Assembly (NCBI RefSeq): GCF_025840185.1
Contig: NZ_JAMPJU010000010.1
Coordinates: 79,437 to 143,436, forward strand
Source of the DNA: Brenneria izbisi
GTDB lineage: Bacteria; Pseudomonadota; Gammaproteobacteria; Enterobacterales; Enterobacteriaceae
Length of the DNA stretch: 64,000 nt
Reading direction: 5' to 3'
The notes under the pieces were generated by a model, which made no database searches, was not told the DNA's origin, and was given only the letters and a program-made list of their open reading frames with translations. Each line of letters opens with the position of its first letter. Positions within the stretch are counted from its first letter, which is position 1. The translations under genes and the position numbers were made by a program. Of the stretch, positions 10,054 through 20,181 are shown in pieces.

Positions 10054-11709
10054 TTAGAACGCTTCCCAGTCTTGCTGCGCGGGGGTGTTACTGGCTAATT
10101 TCAGCGTCTGAGTCGGGCGAGGCGCCTTCTGTTGACTGGGTTTGCGCGTGTTTTCGTCAAGCTGGAAAACACTCATCAGTTCGACCAGTCGTTTGGCCTG
10201 ATCGCTCAGGCTGTCTGCGGCGGTAGCGGATTCTTCCACCAGGGCGGCGTTCTGTTGCGTCACTTCATCCAACTGATTGACCGCATCATTAACCTGCGAG
10301 ATACCATGAGACTGCTCGCGGGTGGTTACCCCGATTTCGGACAGCAATTCGGCCACGCGACGCACCTGATCGACGATTTCGCTCATTGTGTCGCCCGCTT
10401 CATTCACCAGAAGCGAACCGGCTTCCACTTTTTCCACGCTTTCGCCAATCAGTTCTTTAATTTCTTTGGCGGCGGACGCGGAGCGTTGCGCCAGTGAGCG
10501 CACTTCCCCTGCGACAACCGCGAAGCCACGACCTTGCTCACCGGCGCGCGCCGCTTCCACCGCGGCGTTGAGCGCCAGAATATTGGTCTGGAAGGCGATA
10601 CCATCAATCACCCCGATAATGTCGCCTATTTTGCGTGAACTGGAGGTGATTTCGTCCATGGTATTGACGACATTGTTGACGACATCGCCGCCTTTACCCG
10701 CGGTAACGCTGGCGGATTGCGCCAGTTCCGACGCCATATTGACCGTATCGGTGTTCTGCTTAATGGTCACGTTCATCTGTTCCATTGACGCTGCCGTTTC
10801 TTGCAGACTTGAAGCCTGCTCTTCCGTCCGCTGGCTTAAATCGGTGTTGCCGATGGCGATTTGGCTGGCGCCGGTGGCGATGGATTCGCTGCTCTGACGT
10901 ACCTGATCGACAGTGTGGCTCAGGCTATCGCGCATGGATGTCATGGCGGCCAGCACGCTGGTGCTGTCGCCTGGGCGCAGCGCAATTTTCAATGCCAGAT
11001 TTCCCTCTGCCACCTGCTGGGCGATCTCAACCGCATAGGTGGGTTCGCCGCCAAGCTGTCTTTTGATGCGCCGCGTGATGCTCCATGCAATTAATGAACC
11101 TAACAGCGCCGCGATAACAACCGCAATCAGCATCATTGTTCCGGCGGTTATCGCCTGACGTTCTGATATATTGGCTGTCTCCACCGTCAGGCTTTTCTGA
11201 TAGGTTACCATCTCATCCAGCGCGCTGAACACGTTGGCCTGCGCGTCACGCATTTCACCGAACAACATCGCGCGCGCTTCTTGCATTTGCCCAGAAATGC
11301 CTAAATTGATCGTCTTATTCAGCGTCTCACGGTAGGTAGGGCTCAACTGGGCAAGTGCCTGCACAAGTTGACGCGCTTCAGGCGATACCGCAGTATTGCG
11401 CAGTGTGTTGAGATGTTCGGCATTGCGTGACAGCAGTTCATCAATGCGATTCTTCTCGCTTTCCTTTTCCTGATTGTTTTCCATCAGCGTAATGTTGCGC
11501 ACGGAGCGGGAAATGGTATTGATATTGTCTTTTACATCTTGCATCAGCAACAGGTTGTTAATGCGCACCTGTGACAACAGTTGAATATTGTTGCCCAATT
11601 CAGCTAGTTGCATGCGGCCAAATAAAGCGACAAGGCAGCCTATCAGGATGACGATAGCAAAACCGGAGCCGAGCATGGTTCCCAGTTTCATATTTTTTAA
11701 CATATTCAT
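10054..11709 (-). CDS. Methyl-accepting chemotaxis protein, Tsr/Tar type (paralogue of 7967-9631)
   Basis: This is a 551-residue chemoreceptor with the same plan as its neighbour. It has a membrane segment near residues 10-32, a helical periplasmic sensor domain, a second membrane segment near 190-212 and HAMP ([24 protein letters not shown] in part). The conserved signalling tip matches the neighbour. The C-terminal pentapeptide is DWEAF, with Ala instead of the usual Thr, so CheR tethering may be weaker. The two proteins are nearly the same in the cytoplasmic part and diverge in the sensor domain, as expected for a tandem duplication with ligand change. I could not find a convincing sigma-28 promoter upstream. 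Confidence 0.95.
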   Translation of the reverse strand: MNMLKNMKLGTMLGSGFAIVILIGCLVALFGRMQLAELGNNIQLLSQVRINNLLLMQDVKDNINTISRSVRNITLMENNQEKESEKNRIDELLSRNAEHLNTLRNTAVSPEARQLVQALAQLSPTYRETLNKTINLGISGQMQEARAMLFGEMRDAQANVFSALDEMVTYQKSLTVETANISERQAITAGTMMLIAVVIAALLGSLIAWSITRRIKRQLGGEPTYAVEIAQQVAEGNLALKIALRPGDSTSVLAAMTSMRDSLSHTVDQVRQSSESIATGASQIAIGNTDLSQRTEEQASSLQETAASMEQMNVTIKQNTDTVNMASELAQSASVTAGKGGDVVNNVVNTMDEITSSSRKIGDIIGVIDGIAFQTNILALNAAVEAARAGEQGRGFAVVAGEVRSLAQRSASAAKEIKELIGESVEKVEAGSLLVNEAGDTMSEIVDQVRRVAELLSEIGVTTREQSHGISQVNDAVNQLDEVTQQNAALVEESATAADSLSDQAKRLVELMSVFQLDENTRKPSQQKAPRPTQTLKLASNTPAQQDWEAF

Positions 11710-12169
11710 ATGTTCCTTGGTGGATAGAGACCAGCAGATAAATGCATTTACTGGCGAGAGATGAAAAATGCCTTATAAATCATTTTATTATTATGCGTAG
11801 TCCAGAGGGTGGTATTTTTGATTCATCCACTTGCCTGACTGAAAAACCGGCGTGAAAGAAGATGATTACCCATTGTAAAGGGTGATGGGGTAAATTGATT
11901 ACCAGATAAGTGGGCAAAAAGTGTGCTGATTGTTGCCATTTGATAGCGTGAGACTATTGTAAAATGTAAAGGCAATTTATTTAGCTATCAATTGAGTGGT
12001 TGGTGAGCGAAGGTTAGTGAATAATGCCTGGCGTTTTCCTGCCGCGTTCATCCGGTTACCGCAAGGTTTATTTATCGTTATTGGCATAATTTGCGGCATT
12101 CATACATCCTTCTGTCCTGCGCGGGCTTACTGCCACGTGAGTCAGAGAGGTTCAGTTCGGTAAGTCTCG

Positions 12170-12209
12170 TTGTCATTCTTCCGTCATTTCCCGGTTATTT
12201 TTCTGTCAT
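12170..12209 (+). promoter_or_regulatory. tandem Pho boxes (PhoB sites) upstream of ugpB
   Basis: Four 7-base elements related to CTGTCAT sit exactly 11 bases apart. They are TTGTCAT (12170), CCGTCAT (12181), CGGTTAT (12192) and CTGTCAT (12203), matching 6, 6, 5 and 7 of 7 positions. This is the architecture of two adjacent Pho boxes. The ugp operon is a known phosphate-starvation operon in E. coli. The rest of the 11710-12360 gap contains A/T-rich sequence upstream of the MCP and the ugp leader, with no gene seen. Confidence 0.88.
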
Positions 12210-12236
12210 ACGCACATGTCATGTTACCTGCGCCAT

Positions 12237-12258
12237 AAAAAACACAAGGCGTGTTTTT
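12237..12258 (+). other. A/T-rich hairpin in the ugpB leader
   Basis: AAAAACAC and GTGTTTTT form an 8-bp inverted repeat around AAGGC, between the Pho boxes and the ugpB start. It resembles a weak terminator, but the stem has only three G-C pairs. It could be a leader structure, and its function is not known. Confidence 0.4.
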
Positions 12259-12360
12259 CAACGTTGCCCGGCAACGGCCCAAAAGGGCGCGGACAGGACG
12301 CCCGCCATAAAAAAAGCGTCTCTCTGATGCAGGCGCGTCTATCTATTGCAGGAGACTGGC

Positions 12361-13680
12361 ATGTTTAACTCTGATATCCGTAAAACGACAGCGTGTGTGG
12401 TATTAGCGCTGGCTTGTAGCGCCAATGCGCAGGCCGCCACCGAAATCCTTTTCTGGCATTCGATGGAAGGCGAGCTTGGAAAAGAGGTCAATTCCCTGGT
12501 CGAACGTTTTAATCAGTCCCACGGCGATGTGAAAATTGTCCCGGTCTATAAAGGCAACTACGAACAGAGTCTGGCCGCCGGGATCGCCGCTTATCGCGCC
12601 GGGAATGCGCCTGCGATTTTACAGGTTTATGAGGTCGGCACCGCCACCATGATGGCCAGCAAAGCGATTAAACCGGTTTATGAGGTGTTCAAAGATGCCG
12701 GTATTCCTTTTGATGAGTCAGTTTTTGTGCCGACCGTATCCGGTTATTACACCGATGCGAAAAGCGGCCATCTGCTGTCGCAGCCGTTCAATAGCTCGAC
12801 GCCCGTTCTGTACTACAACAAAGATGCTTTCCAAAAAGCGGGATTGGATCCCGAGCAGCCGCCAAAAACCTGGCAGCAAATGGCTGAGTACACCGCGAAG
12901 CTGCGTGCGTCCGGCATGAAGTGCGGCTATGCCAGCGGCTGGCAGGGCTGGATCCAGATTGAAAATTTCAGCGCCTGGCATGGTTTGCCGGTCGCCAGCA
13001 AAAATAACGGTTTCGATGGCGCCGATGCGGTACTGGAATTCAATAAACCGACGCAGGTTAAACACATTCAGTTATTGCAGGACATGAACAGGAAAGGGGA
13101 TTTCACCTATTTCGGGCGTAAGGACGAACCAACCGAGAAGTTTTATAACGGCGATTGCGCGATTACCACTGCATCGTCGGGTTCACTGGCGGATATCCGT
13201 CAACACGCCAAATTCAATTACGGCGTAGGCATGATGCCTTATGACGCCGAGGTGTCCGGCGCACCGCAGAACGCCATTATCGGCGGCGCCAGTCTGTGGG
13301 TGATGAATGGCAAAGACGCTGCGACGTATAAAGGCGTGGCTGAGTTTATGCAGTTCCTGGCTCAGCCTGAAATGGCCGCGGAATGGCATCAGAAAACCGG
13401 TTATCTGCCGATCACCAAAGCAGCGTATGCGTTAACGCAGCGGCAGGGTTTCTACGAGCAGAATCCGGGCGCGGATATCGCCACACGTCAGATGCTGAAC
13501 AAGCCGCCGCTGGCGTTTACCAAAGGCTTGCGACTGGGCAACATGCAGCAGATCCGTAGCGTGGTGGATGAAGAACTGGAAAGCGTCTGGACCGGAAAAA
13601 AAGCGCCGCAGCAGGCGCTGGATAGCGCGGTGACGCGAGGTAACGCCTTGTTGCGTCGCTTTGAGCAATCAACCCGATAA
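12361..13680 (+). CDS. ugpB: sn-glycerol-3-phosphate ABC transporter, periplasmic binding protein
   Basis: This 439-residue binding protein takes up glycerol-3-phosphate and glycerophosphodiesters. The signal peptide covers about residues 1-24 ([18 protein letters not shown]). The mature protein starts [17 protein letters not shown], typical of the cluster-D binding-protein family. The ATG at 12361 follows AGGAG with 6-base spacing, and an upstream TTG in frame is less likely. It is the first gene of the ugpBAECQ operon and lies behind the Pho boxes, so it is expected to be induced by phosphate starvation. The length matches E. coli UgpB (438). Confidence 0.97.
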   Translation: MFNSDIRKTTACVVLALACSANAQAATEILFWHSMEGELGKEVNSLVERFNQSHGDVKIVPVYKGNYEQSLAAGIAAYRAGNAPAILQVYEVGTATMMASKAIKPVYEVFKDAGIPFDESVFVPTVSGYYTDAKSGHLLSQPFNSSTPVLYYNKDAFQKAGLDPEQPPKTWQQMAEYTAKLRASGMKCGYASGWQGWIQIENFSAWHGLPVASKNNGFDGADAVLEFNKPTQVKHIQLLQDMNRKGDFTYFGRKDEPTEKFYNGDCAITTASSGSLADIRQHAKFNYGVGMMPYDAEVSGAPQNAIIGGASLWVMNGKDAATYKGVAEFMQFLAQPEMAAEWHQKTGYLPITKAAYALTQRQGFYEQNPGADIATRQMLNKPPLAFTKGLRLGNMQQIRSVVDEELESVWTGKKAPQQALDSAVTRGNALLRRFEQSTR

Positions 13681-13743
13681 CCTATGTCCTAAGGAGCTGA
13701 ATGACATCGGCTCCTTCCCTTTCTGATCGCAATGAGTTAGCGC

Positions 13744-14631
13744 ATGACATCATCCCGTCCCGTTTTTGGCCGCAGTTGGCTTCCCTATCTTCTGGTTTTG
13801 CCCCAGTTGCTCATCACCGTTGTTTTCTTCATCTGGCCCGCGGGTCAGGCGTTGTGGTATTCGGTGCAAAGTCTCGATCCGTTTGGTTTGTCCAGCGAAT
13901 TCGTTGGCATGGAAAACTTCCGCCAATTGTTCAGCGATAGCTACTATCTGGATTCGTTTTACACCACGCTGATATTCAGTTTTCTGGTGGCGGGGTTTGG
14001 TCTGCTGATTTCGCTATTTCTGGCCGCGTTGGTAGATCATGTGATGCGATGCCGCCGCCTGTATCAGACGTTGATTCTTTTGCCGTATGCAGTGGCGCCG
14101 GCGGTCGCGGCGGTGCTGTGGATGTTTCTGTTTAATCCCGGCCTGGGGTTGATCACCCACTTCCTTGGGACGCTGGGCTACTCATGGAATCATGCGCAGA
14201 ACAGCGGGCAGGCGATGTTTCTGGTGGTGTTGGCGTCCATCTGGAAACAAATCAGCTATAACTTTTTGTTTTTCCTCGCCGCCCTGCAATCCATTCCCCG
14301 CTCGCTAACCGAAGCGGCAGCCATTGACGGCGCCGGACCGGTGCGCCGCTTCTTTAATCTGGTGCTGCCGCTGATTTCGCCGGTGAGTTTTTTCCTGCTG
14401 GTGGTGAATCTGGTTTATGCCTTCTTCGATACCTTTCCGATTGTTGACGCCGCTACCGCGGGCGGGCCGGTGCAGTCAACCACCACGCTTATCTACAAAA
14501 TTTACCGGGAAGGCTTCGCGGGTCTGGATCTGTCCAGTTCGGCGGCACAGTCGGTGGTGCTGATGCTGTTAGTTATCGGACTGACGGTGCTCCAGTTCCG
14601 TTTTGTTGAACGTAAGGTGAATTACCAATGA
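13744..14631 (+). CDS. ugpA: sn-glycerol-3-phosphate ABC transporter permease UgpA
   Basis: This is a 295-residue inner-membrane permease with six predicted membrane segments. The EAA loop that contacts the ATPase is visible as [21 protein letters not shown]. It begins 63 bases after ugpB and overlaps ugpE by 4 bases. Nearly every block of the E. coli protein is recognisable, for example [16 protein letters not shown] at the N-terminus. Confidence 0.97.
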   Translation: MTSSRPVFGRSWLPYLLVLPQLLITVVFFIWPAGQALWYSVQSLDPFGLSSEFVGMENFRQLFSDSYYLDSFYTTLIFSFLVAGFGLLISLFLAALVDHVMRCRRLYQTLILLPYAVAPAVAAVLWMFLFNPGLGLITHFLGTLGYSWNHAQNSGQAMFLVVLASIWKQISYNFLFFLAALQSIPRSLTEAAAIDGAGPVRRFFNLVLPLISPVSFFLLVVNLVYAFFDTFPIVDAATAGGPVQSTTTLIYKIYREGFAGLDLSSSAAQSVVLMLLVIGLTVLQFRFVERKVNYQ

Positions 14632-15473
14632 TTGAGAACCGTCGCGGACTGGCTATTTTCAGTCACCTGATGCTGATCGTCGGGATTGCCGCCGTGTTGT
14701 TCCCGCTGTACGTGGGGTTTGTGGCTGCCACGCTGAATAATCAGGACGTCTTTCAGTCGCCGATGTCGCTGATGCCTGGTTCGCACCTGTGGGAAAATCT
14801 GCGCGATATCTGGCTGCATGGCGCGGGCAACAGCCCGACGCCGTTTGGCCGGATGCTGTTGAACAGTTTTGTCATGGCGCTGGCGATTACACTGGGCAAA
14901 ATCACGGTTTCGATCTTATCCGCTTACGCCATCGTCTATTTTCGCTTTCCGCTGCGCAGTCTGTTTTTCTGGATGATTTTCCTGACGTTAATGTTGCCAG
15001 TGGAAGTGCGTATTTTCCCCACGGTGGAAGTGATCGCCAGGCTGGACATGATGGACAGCTACACCGGGTTGACGCTGCCGCTGATGGCATCGGCCACGGC
15101 GACCTTTCTGTTCCGGCAATTCTTTATGACCCTGCCGGATGAACTGCTTGAGGCGGCGCGCATTGATGGCGCAAGCCCGATGCGTTTCTTTTTCGACATG
15201 GTGCTGCCGCTGTCGAAAACCAATCTGGCGGCGCTGTTCGTGATTACCTTCATCTATGGCTGGAACCAGTATCTATGGCCGTTGCTGATCATCAGCGATG
15301 CCAATCTGGGGACGGCGGTCGCCGGCATCAAAAGCATGATCGCTTCTGGCGACGGCGCGACCCAGTGGAATCAGGTAATGGCCGCAATGCTGCTCACCCT
15401 GCTGCCGCCGCTGTTGGTCGTGTTGTTGATGCAGCGCTGGTTTGTGCGCGGTCTGGTGGATAGCGAAAAGTAA
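14628..15473 (+). CDS. ugpE: sn-glycerol-3-phosphate ABC transporter permease UgpE
   Basis: This 281-residue second permease has six membrane segments and the EAA loop [22 protein letters not shown]. It starts within the last codons of ugpA (ATGA), which implies coupled translation. It ends 60 bases before ugpC. It forms a heterodimer channel with UgpA in the membrane. Confidence 0.97.
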   Translation: MIENRRGLAIFSHLMLIVGIAAVLFPLYVGFVAATLNNQDVFQSPMSLMPGSHLWENLRDIWLHGAGNSPTPFGRMLLNSFVMALAITLGKITVSILSAYAIVYFRFPLRSLFFWMIFLTLMLPVEVRIFPTVEVIARLDMMDSYTGLTLPLMASATATFLFRQFFMTLPDELLEAARIDGASPMRFFFDMVLPLSKTNLAALFVITFIYGWNQYLWPLLIISDANLGTAVAGIKSMIASGDGATQWNQVMAAMLLTLLPPLLVVLLMQRWFVRGLVDSEK

Positions 15474-15533
15474 CGGGCGAGGCTGGCTCGCCGATCAACA
15501 TGCGCTGCTGTGCGGCGTTAAAAAGGTTTTTTT

Positions 15534-16607
15534 ATGGCATGTTTAAAACTTCAGGCCGTCACCAAGTCCTATGATGGCAAAACGCAGACGATCCACCCCA
15601 TCGATCTGGATGTCGCCGATGGCGAATTTGTGGTGATGGTCGGGCCGTCGGGTTGTGGGAAATCAACGTTGCTGCGCATGGTGGCGGGGCTGGAACGCGC
15701 CACCAGCGGAGATATCTACATTGGCGATCAACGTGTGACCGAACTGGAGCCAAAAGATCGCGGGATTGCGATGGTGTTCCAGAACTACGCGCTGTATCCC
15801 CATATGAATGTGTATGACAATATGGCCTATGGGCTGAAAATCCGTGGCTTTGGCAAAGTACAAATCCGTCAGCAAGTGGAAGAGGCGGCGCGTATTCTGG
15901 AACTGATGCCGTTGTTGCAGCGCAAACCGCGCGAGCTTTCCGGCGGGCAGCGTCAGCGTGTCGCGATGGGGCGGGCGATTGTGCGCGAACCCGCGGTATT
16001 TTTGTTTGATGAGCCGCTATCGAATCTGGATGCCAAGCTGCGCGTACAGATGCGTCTGGAGTTGCAGCAACTGCATCAGCGGCTGAAAACCACCAGCCTC
16101 TACGTGACGCACGATCAGGTGGAAGCCATGACGCTGGCGCAACGCGTGATTGTGATGAATAAAGGCATTGCCGAGCAAGTGGGGGCGCCGTCGGAAATTT
16201 ATCGCCGTCCGGCTACGCGGTTTGTGGCCAGTTTTATCGGTTCCCCGGCCATGAATCTTTGGTCGGGGCGGATCAGCGATGACGGTTGCCGCTTTGAGAT
16301 TGGCGGCGATATCGCGCTGGCGCTGCCGACGGCGAAACCGCAATGGCGCGGACGGGAATTGACGCTTGGGGTAAGACCGGAGCATATTCAACTGGCAACG
16401 CGCGAAACCGGCGGTATCCCGCTACAGGTTTCGACATTGGAACTGTTGGGCGCGGATAATCTGGCGCATGGACAGTGGGGCGGACAGAACGTGATCGCTC
16501 GTCTGTCTTATGAACATTGTCCGGCGGTTGGAACGACGCTCTGGCTGCATCTGCCTGAGCAGGCATGGCACTTGTTTGATTCGCAAAGCGGATTACGGAT
16601 GAAATAA
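15534..16607 (+). CDS. ugpC: sn-glycerol-3-phosphate ABC transporter ATP-binding protein
   Basis: This is a 357-residue ATPase of the MalK/UgpC class. It has Walker [10 protein letters not shown] near residue 40, signature [14 protein letters not shown], Walker [16 protein letters not shown] and switch His in VTHDQVEAM. The C-terminal OB-type regulatory domain covers about residues 240-357 and includes LGVRPEHI. In E. coli this domain is linked to inhibition by internal phosphate. The stop overlaps the ugpQ start by one base (TAATG). Confidence 0.97.
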   Translation: MACLKLQAVTKSYDGKTQTIHPIDLDVADGEFVVMVGPSGCGKSTLLRMVAGLERATSGDIYIGDQRVTELEPKDRGIAMVFQNYALYPHMNVYDNMAYGLKIRGFGKVQIRQQVEEAARILELMPLLQRKPRELSGGQRQRVAMGRAIVREPAVFLFDEPLSNLDAKLRVQMRLELQQLHQRLKTTSLYVTHDQVEAMTLAQRVIVMNKGIAEQVGAPSEIYRRPATRFVASFIGSPAMNLWSGRISDDGCRFEIGGDIALALPTAKPQWRGRELTLGVRPEHIQLATRETGGIPLQVSTLELLGADNLAHGQWGGQNVIARLSYEHCPAVGTTLWLHLPEQAWHLFDSQSGLRMK

Positions 16608-17356
16608 TGACCACTTTCTGGCCTTACCCGAATATTGTCGCCCATCGCGGCGGCGGTTCACTGGCACCGGAAAACACGCTGGCGGCGATTGATATGGGCG
16701 CGAGTCTGGGCCACAGGATGATTGAGTTCGATGCCAAGCTATCGCAGGATGGCCAAATCTTTTTATTGCATGACGACTCGCTGGAACGAACCAGCAACGG
16801 CAGCGGGATCGCGGGTGAGCTAGCGTGGGATCAATTGATTGGTCTGGATGTCGGCGGCTGGTTCGGGGAGAAATTCGCCGGCGAGCGATTGCCGCTGCTC
16901 TCTGAAGTGGCAAAACGCTGCGCGCAATATGGCATGGCGGCCAATATTGAAATCAAACCGACCACCGGTCAGGACGCGCAGACCGGGCGGGTTATCGCGC
17001 TGGCCGCACGCCAATTGTGGGCTGATGAGCCGATAGCGCCGCTGCTCTCCTCCTTTTCTGTGGCTGCACTGGCAGCCGCTCAGCAAGCCGCGCCGGAATT
17101 GCCGCGCGGCTTGCTATTGGATGAGTGGGACGAGAATTGGCAACACCTGACGCAGCGTCTCGGATGCGTGTCCATTCATCTTAATCATCAGCTGCTGACG
17201 GCGGAACGGGTCGCCGAATTGAAAGCAGCCGGTCTGCATATTCTGGTCTATACCGTCAATCAACCGGACCGGGCGCAAACTTTGCTGGGTTGGGGCGTTG
17301 ACTGCATCTGTACTGACCGGATAGATTTAATTGGGGCGGATTTCGCAACCGGCTGA
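16607..17356 (+). CDS. ugpQ: Cytoplasmic glycerophosphodiester phosphodiesterase
   Basis: This 249-residue enzyme hydrolyses glycerophosphodiesters brought in by UgpBAEC, yielding glycerol-3-phosphate and an alcohol. The catalytic signature [15 protein letters not shown] occurs at residues 10-25. It is followed by the metal-ligand region [23 protein letters not shown]. It has no signal peptide, as expected for the cytoplasmic UgpQ rather than the periplasmic GlpQ. It is the last gene of the ugp operon. Confidence 0.96.
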   Translation: MTTFWPYPNIVAHRGGGSLAPENTLAAIDMGASLGHRMIEFDAKLSQDGQIFLLHDDSLERTSNGSGIAGELAWDQLIGLDVGGWFGEKFAGERLPLLSEVAKRCAQYGMAANIEIKPTTGQDAQTGRVIALAARQLWADEPIAPLLSSFSVAALAAAQQAAPELPRGLLLDEWDENWQHLTQRLGCVSIHLNHQLLTAERVAELKAAGLHILVYTVNQPDRAQTLLGWGVDCICTDRIDLIGADFATG

Positions 17357-17471
17357 AATTTGCCCGCTTTATCCCAAGCCGATCTTGCCTCGCGGGATGC
17401 TGACGCGTCTGTGGGGCGCAAGTGACGGGTATAGGCTTTCCGCCAGTGCCGGTAATTAAGGAAGTGGCTCA

Positions 17472-18428
17472 ATGCCCGCATTTGTGATTTCTCTCTGGCA
17501 TCAAATTTTTCTGTCGTTACCGCTGTTTGTGCTGATCGCGCTGGGCTACTGCCTGATCCGTTACGGCAAGTGGCCGACCGTGATTACCGATGGCATGAGT
17601 CGTTTTGTCTTTTCCGTGGCGATGCCGGCCATGCTGTTCCGTTTGATGAGCGATTTTTCCAAGCGCCCGGTGGTGGACACCCGATTGTTGATCGCATTTT
17701 TCGGCAGCTGTCTGGTGGTCTTTGTGCTGGGCCGTATCGTGGCGCGTAAAATCTTTCGGCTTGATGGCGTTTCCGGTTCTATTTTTGCGCTCAGCGGTAT
17801 CTTCTCCAACAACGTGATGCTTGGGTTGCCGATCGCCACGCTGATGCTGGGGGAAGAGGCTATCCCATCCGTCGCGCTGGTGCTGGTATTCAACGGTCTG
17901 ATCCTGTGGACGCTGGTGACGGTATCGGTGGAGTGGGCGCGCAACGGGGCGTTGTCATTGCAGGGTTTTACCAAGACTGCGCTGGGCGTGCTGAAAAATC
18001 CGCTGATCATCGGCATCCTGTCTGGTACGGCTTTCAGCCTGACCGGGCTGTCGCTGCCGAGCTATGTCGATCAGCCATTGAGCATGCTGGGGCAGATTGC
18101 GGTGCCATTGTCGCTGATTGCGCTCGGCATGGGGCTGGCGGAATACCAAATCCGCGACGGCTGGCAAATCAGCAGCGTGATTTGCGTCATCAAGCTGTTG
18201 GTGCAGCCGCTGGTGGTGTGGGGCCTTGCGGTTGCGCTGGGATTGCCGGAAATGGAAACCCGTGTCGTGGTGCTGCTTGGCTCAATGGCGGTCGGTGTGA
18301 ATGTGTATCTGATGTCGCGCCAGTTCAACGTGCTGGGCGGCCCGGTGGCTTCCAGCCTGCTGATGTCAACGGCGCTGGCCGCGGTGACCACGCCGTTGAT
18401 ACTGACTTTGTTGGGCGTGCGGTTATAA
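17472..18428 (+). CDS. AEC-family (auxin efflux carrier type) membrane transporter
   Basis: This is a 318-residue inner-membrane protein with about ten hydrophobic segments in two repeats of five. It includes the AEC-type motifs GIFSNNVMLGLPIA and LGMGLAEYQI. Members of this family (YfdV/MdcF-like) carry small organic anions such as malonate or malate, but the substrate here cannot be assigned. The start has an AAGGA site about 9 bases upstream. It lies 115 bases after ugpQ and may be a separate unit. The reading frame runs to 6 bases before the convergent DUF2756 gene. Confidence 0.85.
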   Translation: MPAFVISLWHQIFLSLPLFVLIALGYCLIRYGKWPTVITDGMSRFVFSVAMPAMLFRLMSDFSKRPVVDTRLLIAFFGSCLVVFVLGRIVARKIFRLDGVSGSIFALSGIFSNNVMLGLPIATLMLGEEAIPSVALVLVFNGLILWTLVTVSVEWARNGALSLQGFTKTALGVLKNPLIIGILSGTAFSLTGLSLPSYVDQPLSMLGQIAVPLSLIALGMGLAEYQIRDGWQISSVICVIKLLVQPLVVWGLAVALGLPEMETRVVVLLGSMAVGVNVYLMSRQFNVLGGPVASSLLMSTALAAVTTPLILTLLGVRL

Positions 18429-18434
18429 GCGAAC

Positions 18435-18740
18435 TCAGGGTGTTTGTCGTTGCGGTATTGGTTGCGGCGTCGCTTGCTGTGTCCGCATCTGATTTTGCTG
18501 TAACTGCTGCTGGCGCTGTTGTTGCAACTGCGTGTTGCGCTGCTGTAGCTGCTGATTCAACTGTTGTTGCTGCAATTGTTGATTCTGCTGCATGCGCTGT
18601 TGTAACTGGCGCTGGCTGCTGATGCCGTTTTCGTATTGCTGCTGGCGTGCCGATGGCGCTTGTACCGTATTGGCCTGCGCCGTCCACGACAGACTAAACA
18701 ACGTGAGCAGCACGGTCGCCAGTGTGAATGCATACTTCAT
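18435..18740 (-). CDS. Small secreted glutamine-rich protein, DUF2756 (YhhA-like)
   Basis: This is a 101-residue protein with a signal peptide (residues 1-22, ending TAQA). The rest is a low-complexity stretch, mostly Gln with Arg, Asn and Leu. The E. coli gene yhhA, next to ugpQ, has the same plan, and the position supports homology. Two ATG codons lie in tandem at 18743 and 18740. The second has the better spacing (5 bases) from GGAGG. The function is unknown. The Gln tract makes the DNA repetitive (CAG/CTG/TTG-rich) and prone to length change. Confidence 0.75.
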   Translation of the reverse strand: MKYAFTLATVLLTLFSLSWTAQANTVQAPSARQQQYENGISSQRQLQQRMQQNQQLQQQQLNQQLQQRNTQLQQQRQQQLQQNQMRTQQATPQPIPQRQTP

Positions 18741-18953
18741 CATGTCCTCCACGGCACCTTATGTGCCAAGACCGTGATATCTTGCGGATGAACCGGAATG
18801 CCGGTAACGGTTATTTGCCCCGATACTTACAGTGTAATCGCCACGGGGTAAAACGTCGCCATGAGTTATCCTATTCTGGCCCTCAGCTTTTTGGGGTGCT
18901 CTGGAGGAATGTTATATACTGGCGCTGAATTTTTCTTTGCGGCTAATTATCCC

Positions 18954-19418
18954 ATGTTTCATATTGCGCTCTATGAGCCACAAATCGCCCCGAATACCGG
19001 AAACATTATCCGTCTGGCCGCCAACAACGGCTGTAGCCTGCACCTGATCGAACCGCTGGGTTTCGATTTCGAAGAGAAGAAGCTGCGCCGTGCCGGGCTG
19101 GATTACCACGATCTGGCCAATGTCAGTCGTCACCGGAACTACCAGGATTTTCTGGCGGTGGTGTCCGGCAAACGTATTTTCGCCTGCACCACCAAAGGCA
19201 GTCGTCCTTACGACCAGCCCGCCTATCAACCGGGGGATGTGCTGCTGTTTGGCTCAGAAACCGCCGGTTTGCCCGATGCGATCCGGGACGGCTTCCCGCC
19301 GGATTTTCGTATTCGTATTCCGATGCAGCCTGATAGCCGTAGTCTGAACCTCTCGAATGCCGTGGCGGTCATCAGCTATGAAGCCTGGCGGCAGAATGGT
19401 TTTGGCGGACGCGCCTGA
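18954..19418 (+). CDS. trmL: tRNA (cytidine/uridine-34 2'-O)-methyltransferase TrmL
   Basis: This 154-residue SPOUT-class methyltransferase methylates the wobble ribose of tRNA-Leu isoacceptors using SAM. The knotted C-terminal SAM site is visible as [31 protein letters not shown] in shortened form. The N-terminus [20 protein letters not shown] is a hallmark of TrmL. An upstream in-frame ATG at 18861 would add 31 residues with no family match, so 18954 is preferred. A TATACT sequence near 18914 may be the -10 element of its promoter. Confidence 0.93.
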   Translation: MFHIALYEPQIAPNTGNIIRLAANNGCSLHLIEPLGFDFEEKKLRRAGLDYHDLANVSRHRNYQDFLAVVSGKRIFACTTKGSRPYDQPAYQPGDVLLFGSETAGLPDAIRDGFPPDFRIRIPMQPDSRSLNLSNAVAVISYEAWRQNGFGGRA

Positions 19419-19449
19419 CGCGGGCGCCTTCCGTTGACGGTTACGTTTT

Positions 19450-20181
19450 TCACGGCGGATTGACCAGAAAAACCACCTCGCCGCGATAATAGGGCGAGCG
19501 CGTCAGACGTTGCTGCCACAGCGTGTCCCACTTGCCATGCTGTACCAGCCCCAGACGGAAAGGCAGTTTCAGTTTGAGTAGGGCGGGAAGATAATCGGCA
19601 TAATTGGTGACGGTATTACGTCCCTGGTAGGTCTGCACCACCAGTTCATCCACGCTCTCATGCAGGCGGTTCAGTTGTGTAACATCGCCCGTTTTTGACC
19701 AGTCGAGCAAACCGGTGATGCTGATTTGGCAATCCGCTGGCAATCTTTTGCGTAGTTGTTGTAAAAATGCGACGTAACCTGCCAGTTGATAGCTTTTCGC
19801 GTCAAAATCGATTTGAATCCCTTTAATCTGATTACCGTGGCTGCGCCAGTTCTCGCGCAATTTAAGCATGCGGTTGAGATGTCGGTCTGAAAGATCCAGC
19901 GTGGTCATACGATAAGAGAGCCAGATAGCGCCAACGCGCAGTTTGCTGGGCGGGAGTCCCTGACGTAGAAAGACCACTTTTCCTTGTCGGCGGGCGATTT
20001 CTCCCTGATGCAGATAAAGCGTCTGAGCATGATGCAGAACCGGCTGAGGCCGGACGGCGGCCCATAGCCAGAAAGCCTGATAGCGGCTGGCGTCAACGGT
20101 GGCGGCCTGGGCGCTGAATGACAGCGCCCAGGCCAGTATCCACGCCGGCGTTACCAGTAATATTTGAGCCGGTCTGCCCAC
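19450..20181 (-). CDS. DUF3142 exported protein of unknown function
   Basis: This is a 243-residue protein with a probable signal peptide (LLVTPAWILAWALSFSAQA) followed by a mature domain of DUF3142 type. A strand motif GIQIDFDAKSYQLAGY, followed by helices and further strands, resembles a TIM-barrel glycosidase-like fold, but no catalytic pair can be proven by eye. No ATG fits the signal peptide. The best start is a GTG at 20181, inside the last 31 bases of the upstream gene, so it is probably translationally coupled. The function is unknown. The pairing with the large upstream exported protein suggests they act together at the cell envelope. Confidence 0.6.
   Translation of the reverse strand: MGRPAQILLVTPAWILAWALSFSAQAATVDASRYQAFWLWAAVRPQPVLHHAQTLYLHQGEIARRQGKVVFLRQGLPPSKLRVGAIWLSYRMTTLDLSDRHLNRMLKLRENWRSHGNQIKGIQIDFDAKSYQLAGYVAFLQQLRKRLPADCQISITGLLDWSKTGDVTQLNRLHESVDELVVQTYQGRNTVTNYADYLPALLKLKLPFRLGLVQHGKWDTLWQQRLTRSPYYRGEVVFLVNPP

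Noticed and set aside
12091..12327. 78-codon frame upstream of ugpB
   Set aside because: It spans the Pho boxes and leader. It has no ribosome site or homologous pattern, so it is likely non-coding regulatory DNA.
18435..18740. CRISPR-like repetitive DNA in the Gln-rich gene
   Set aside because: The repeats are short codon repeats without spacers, and they are explained by the Gln tract.
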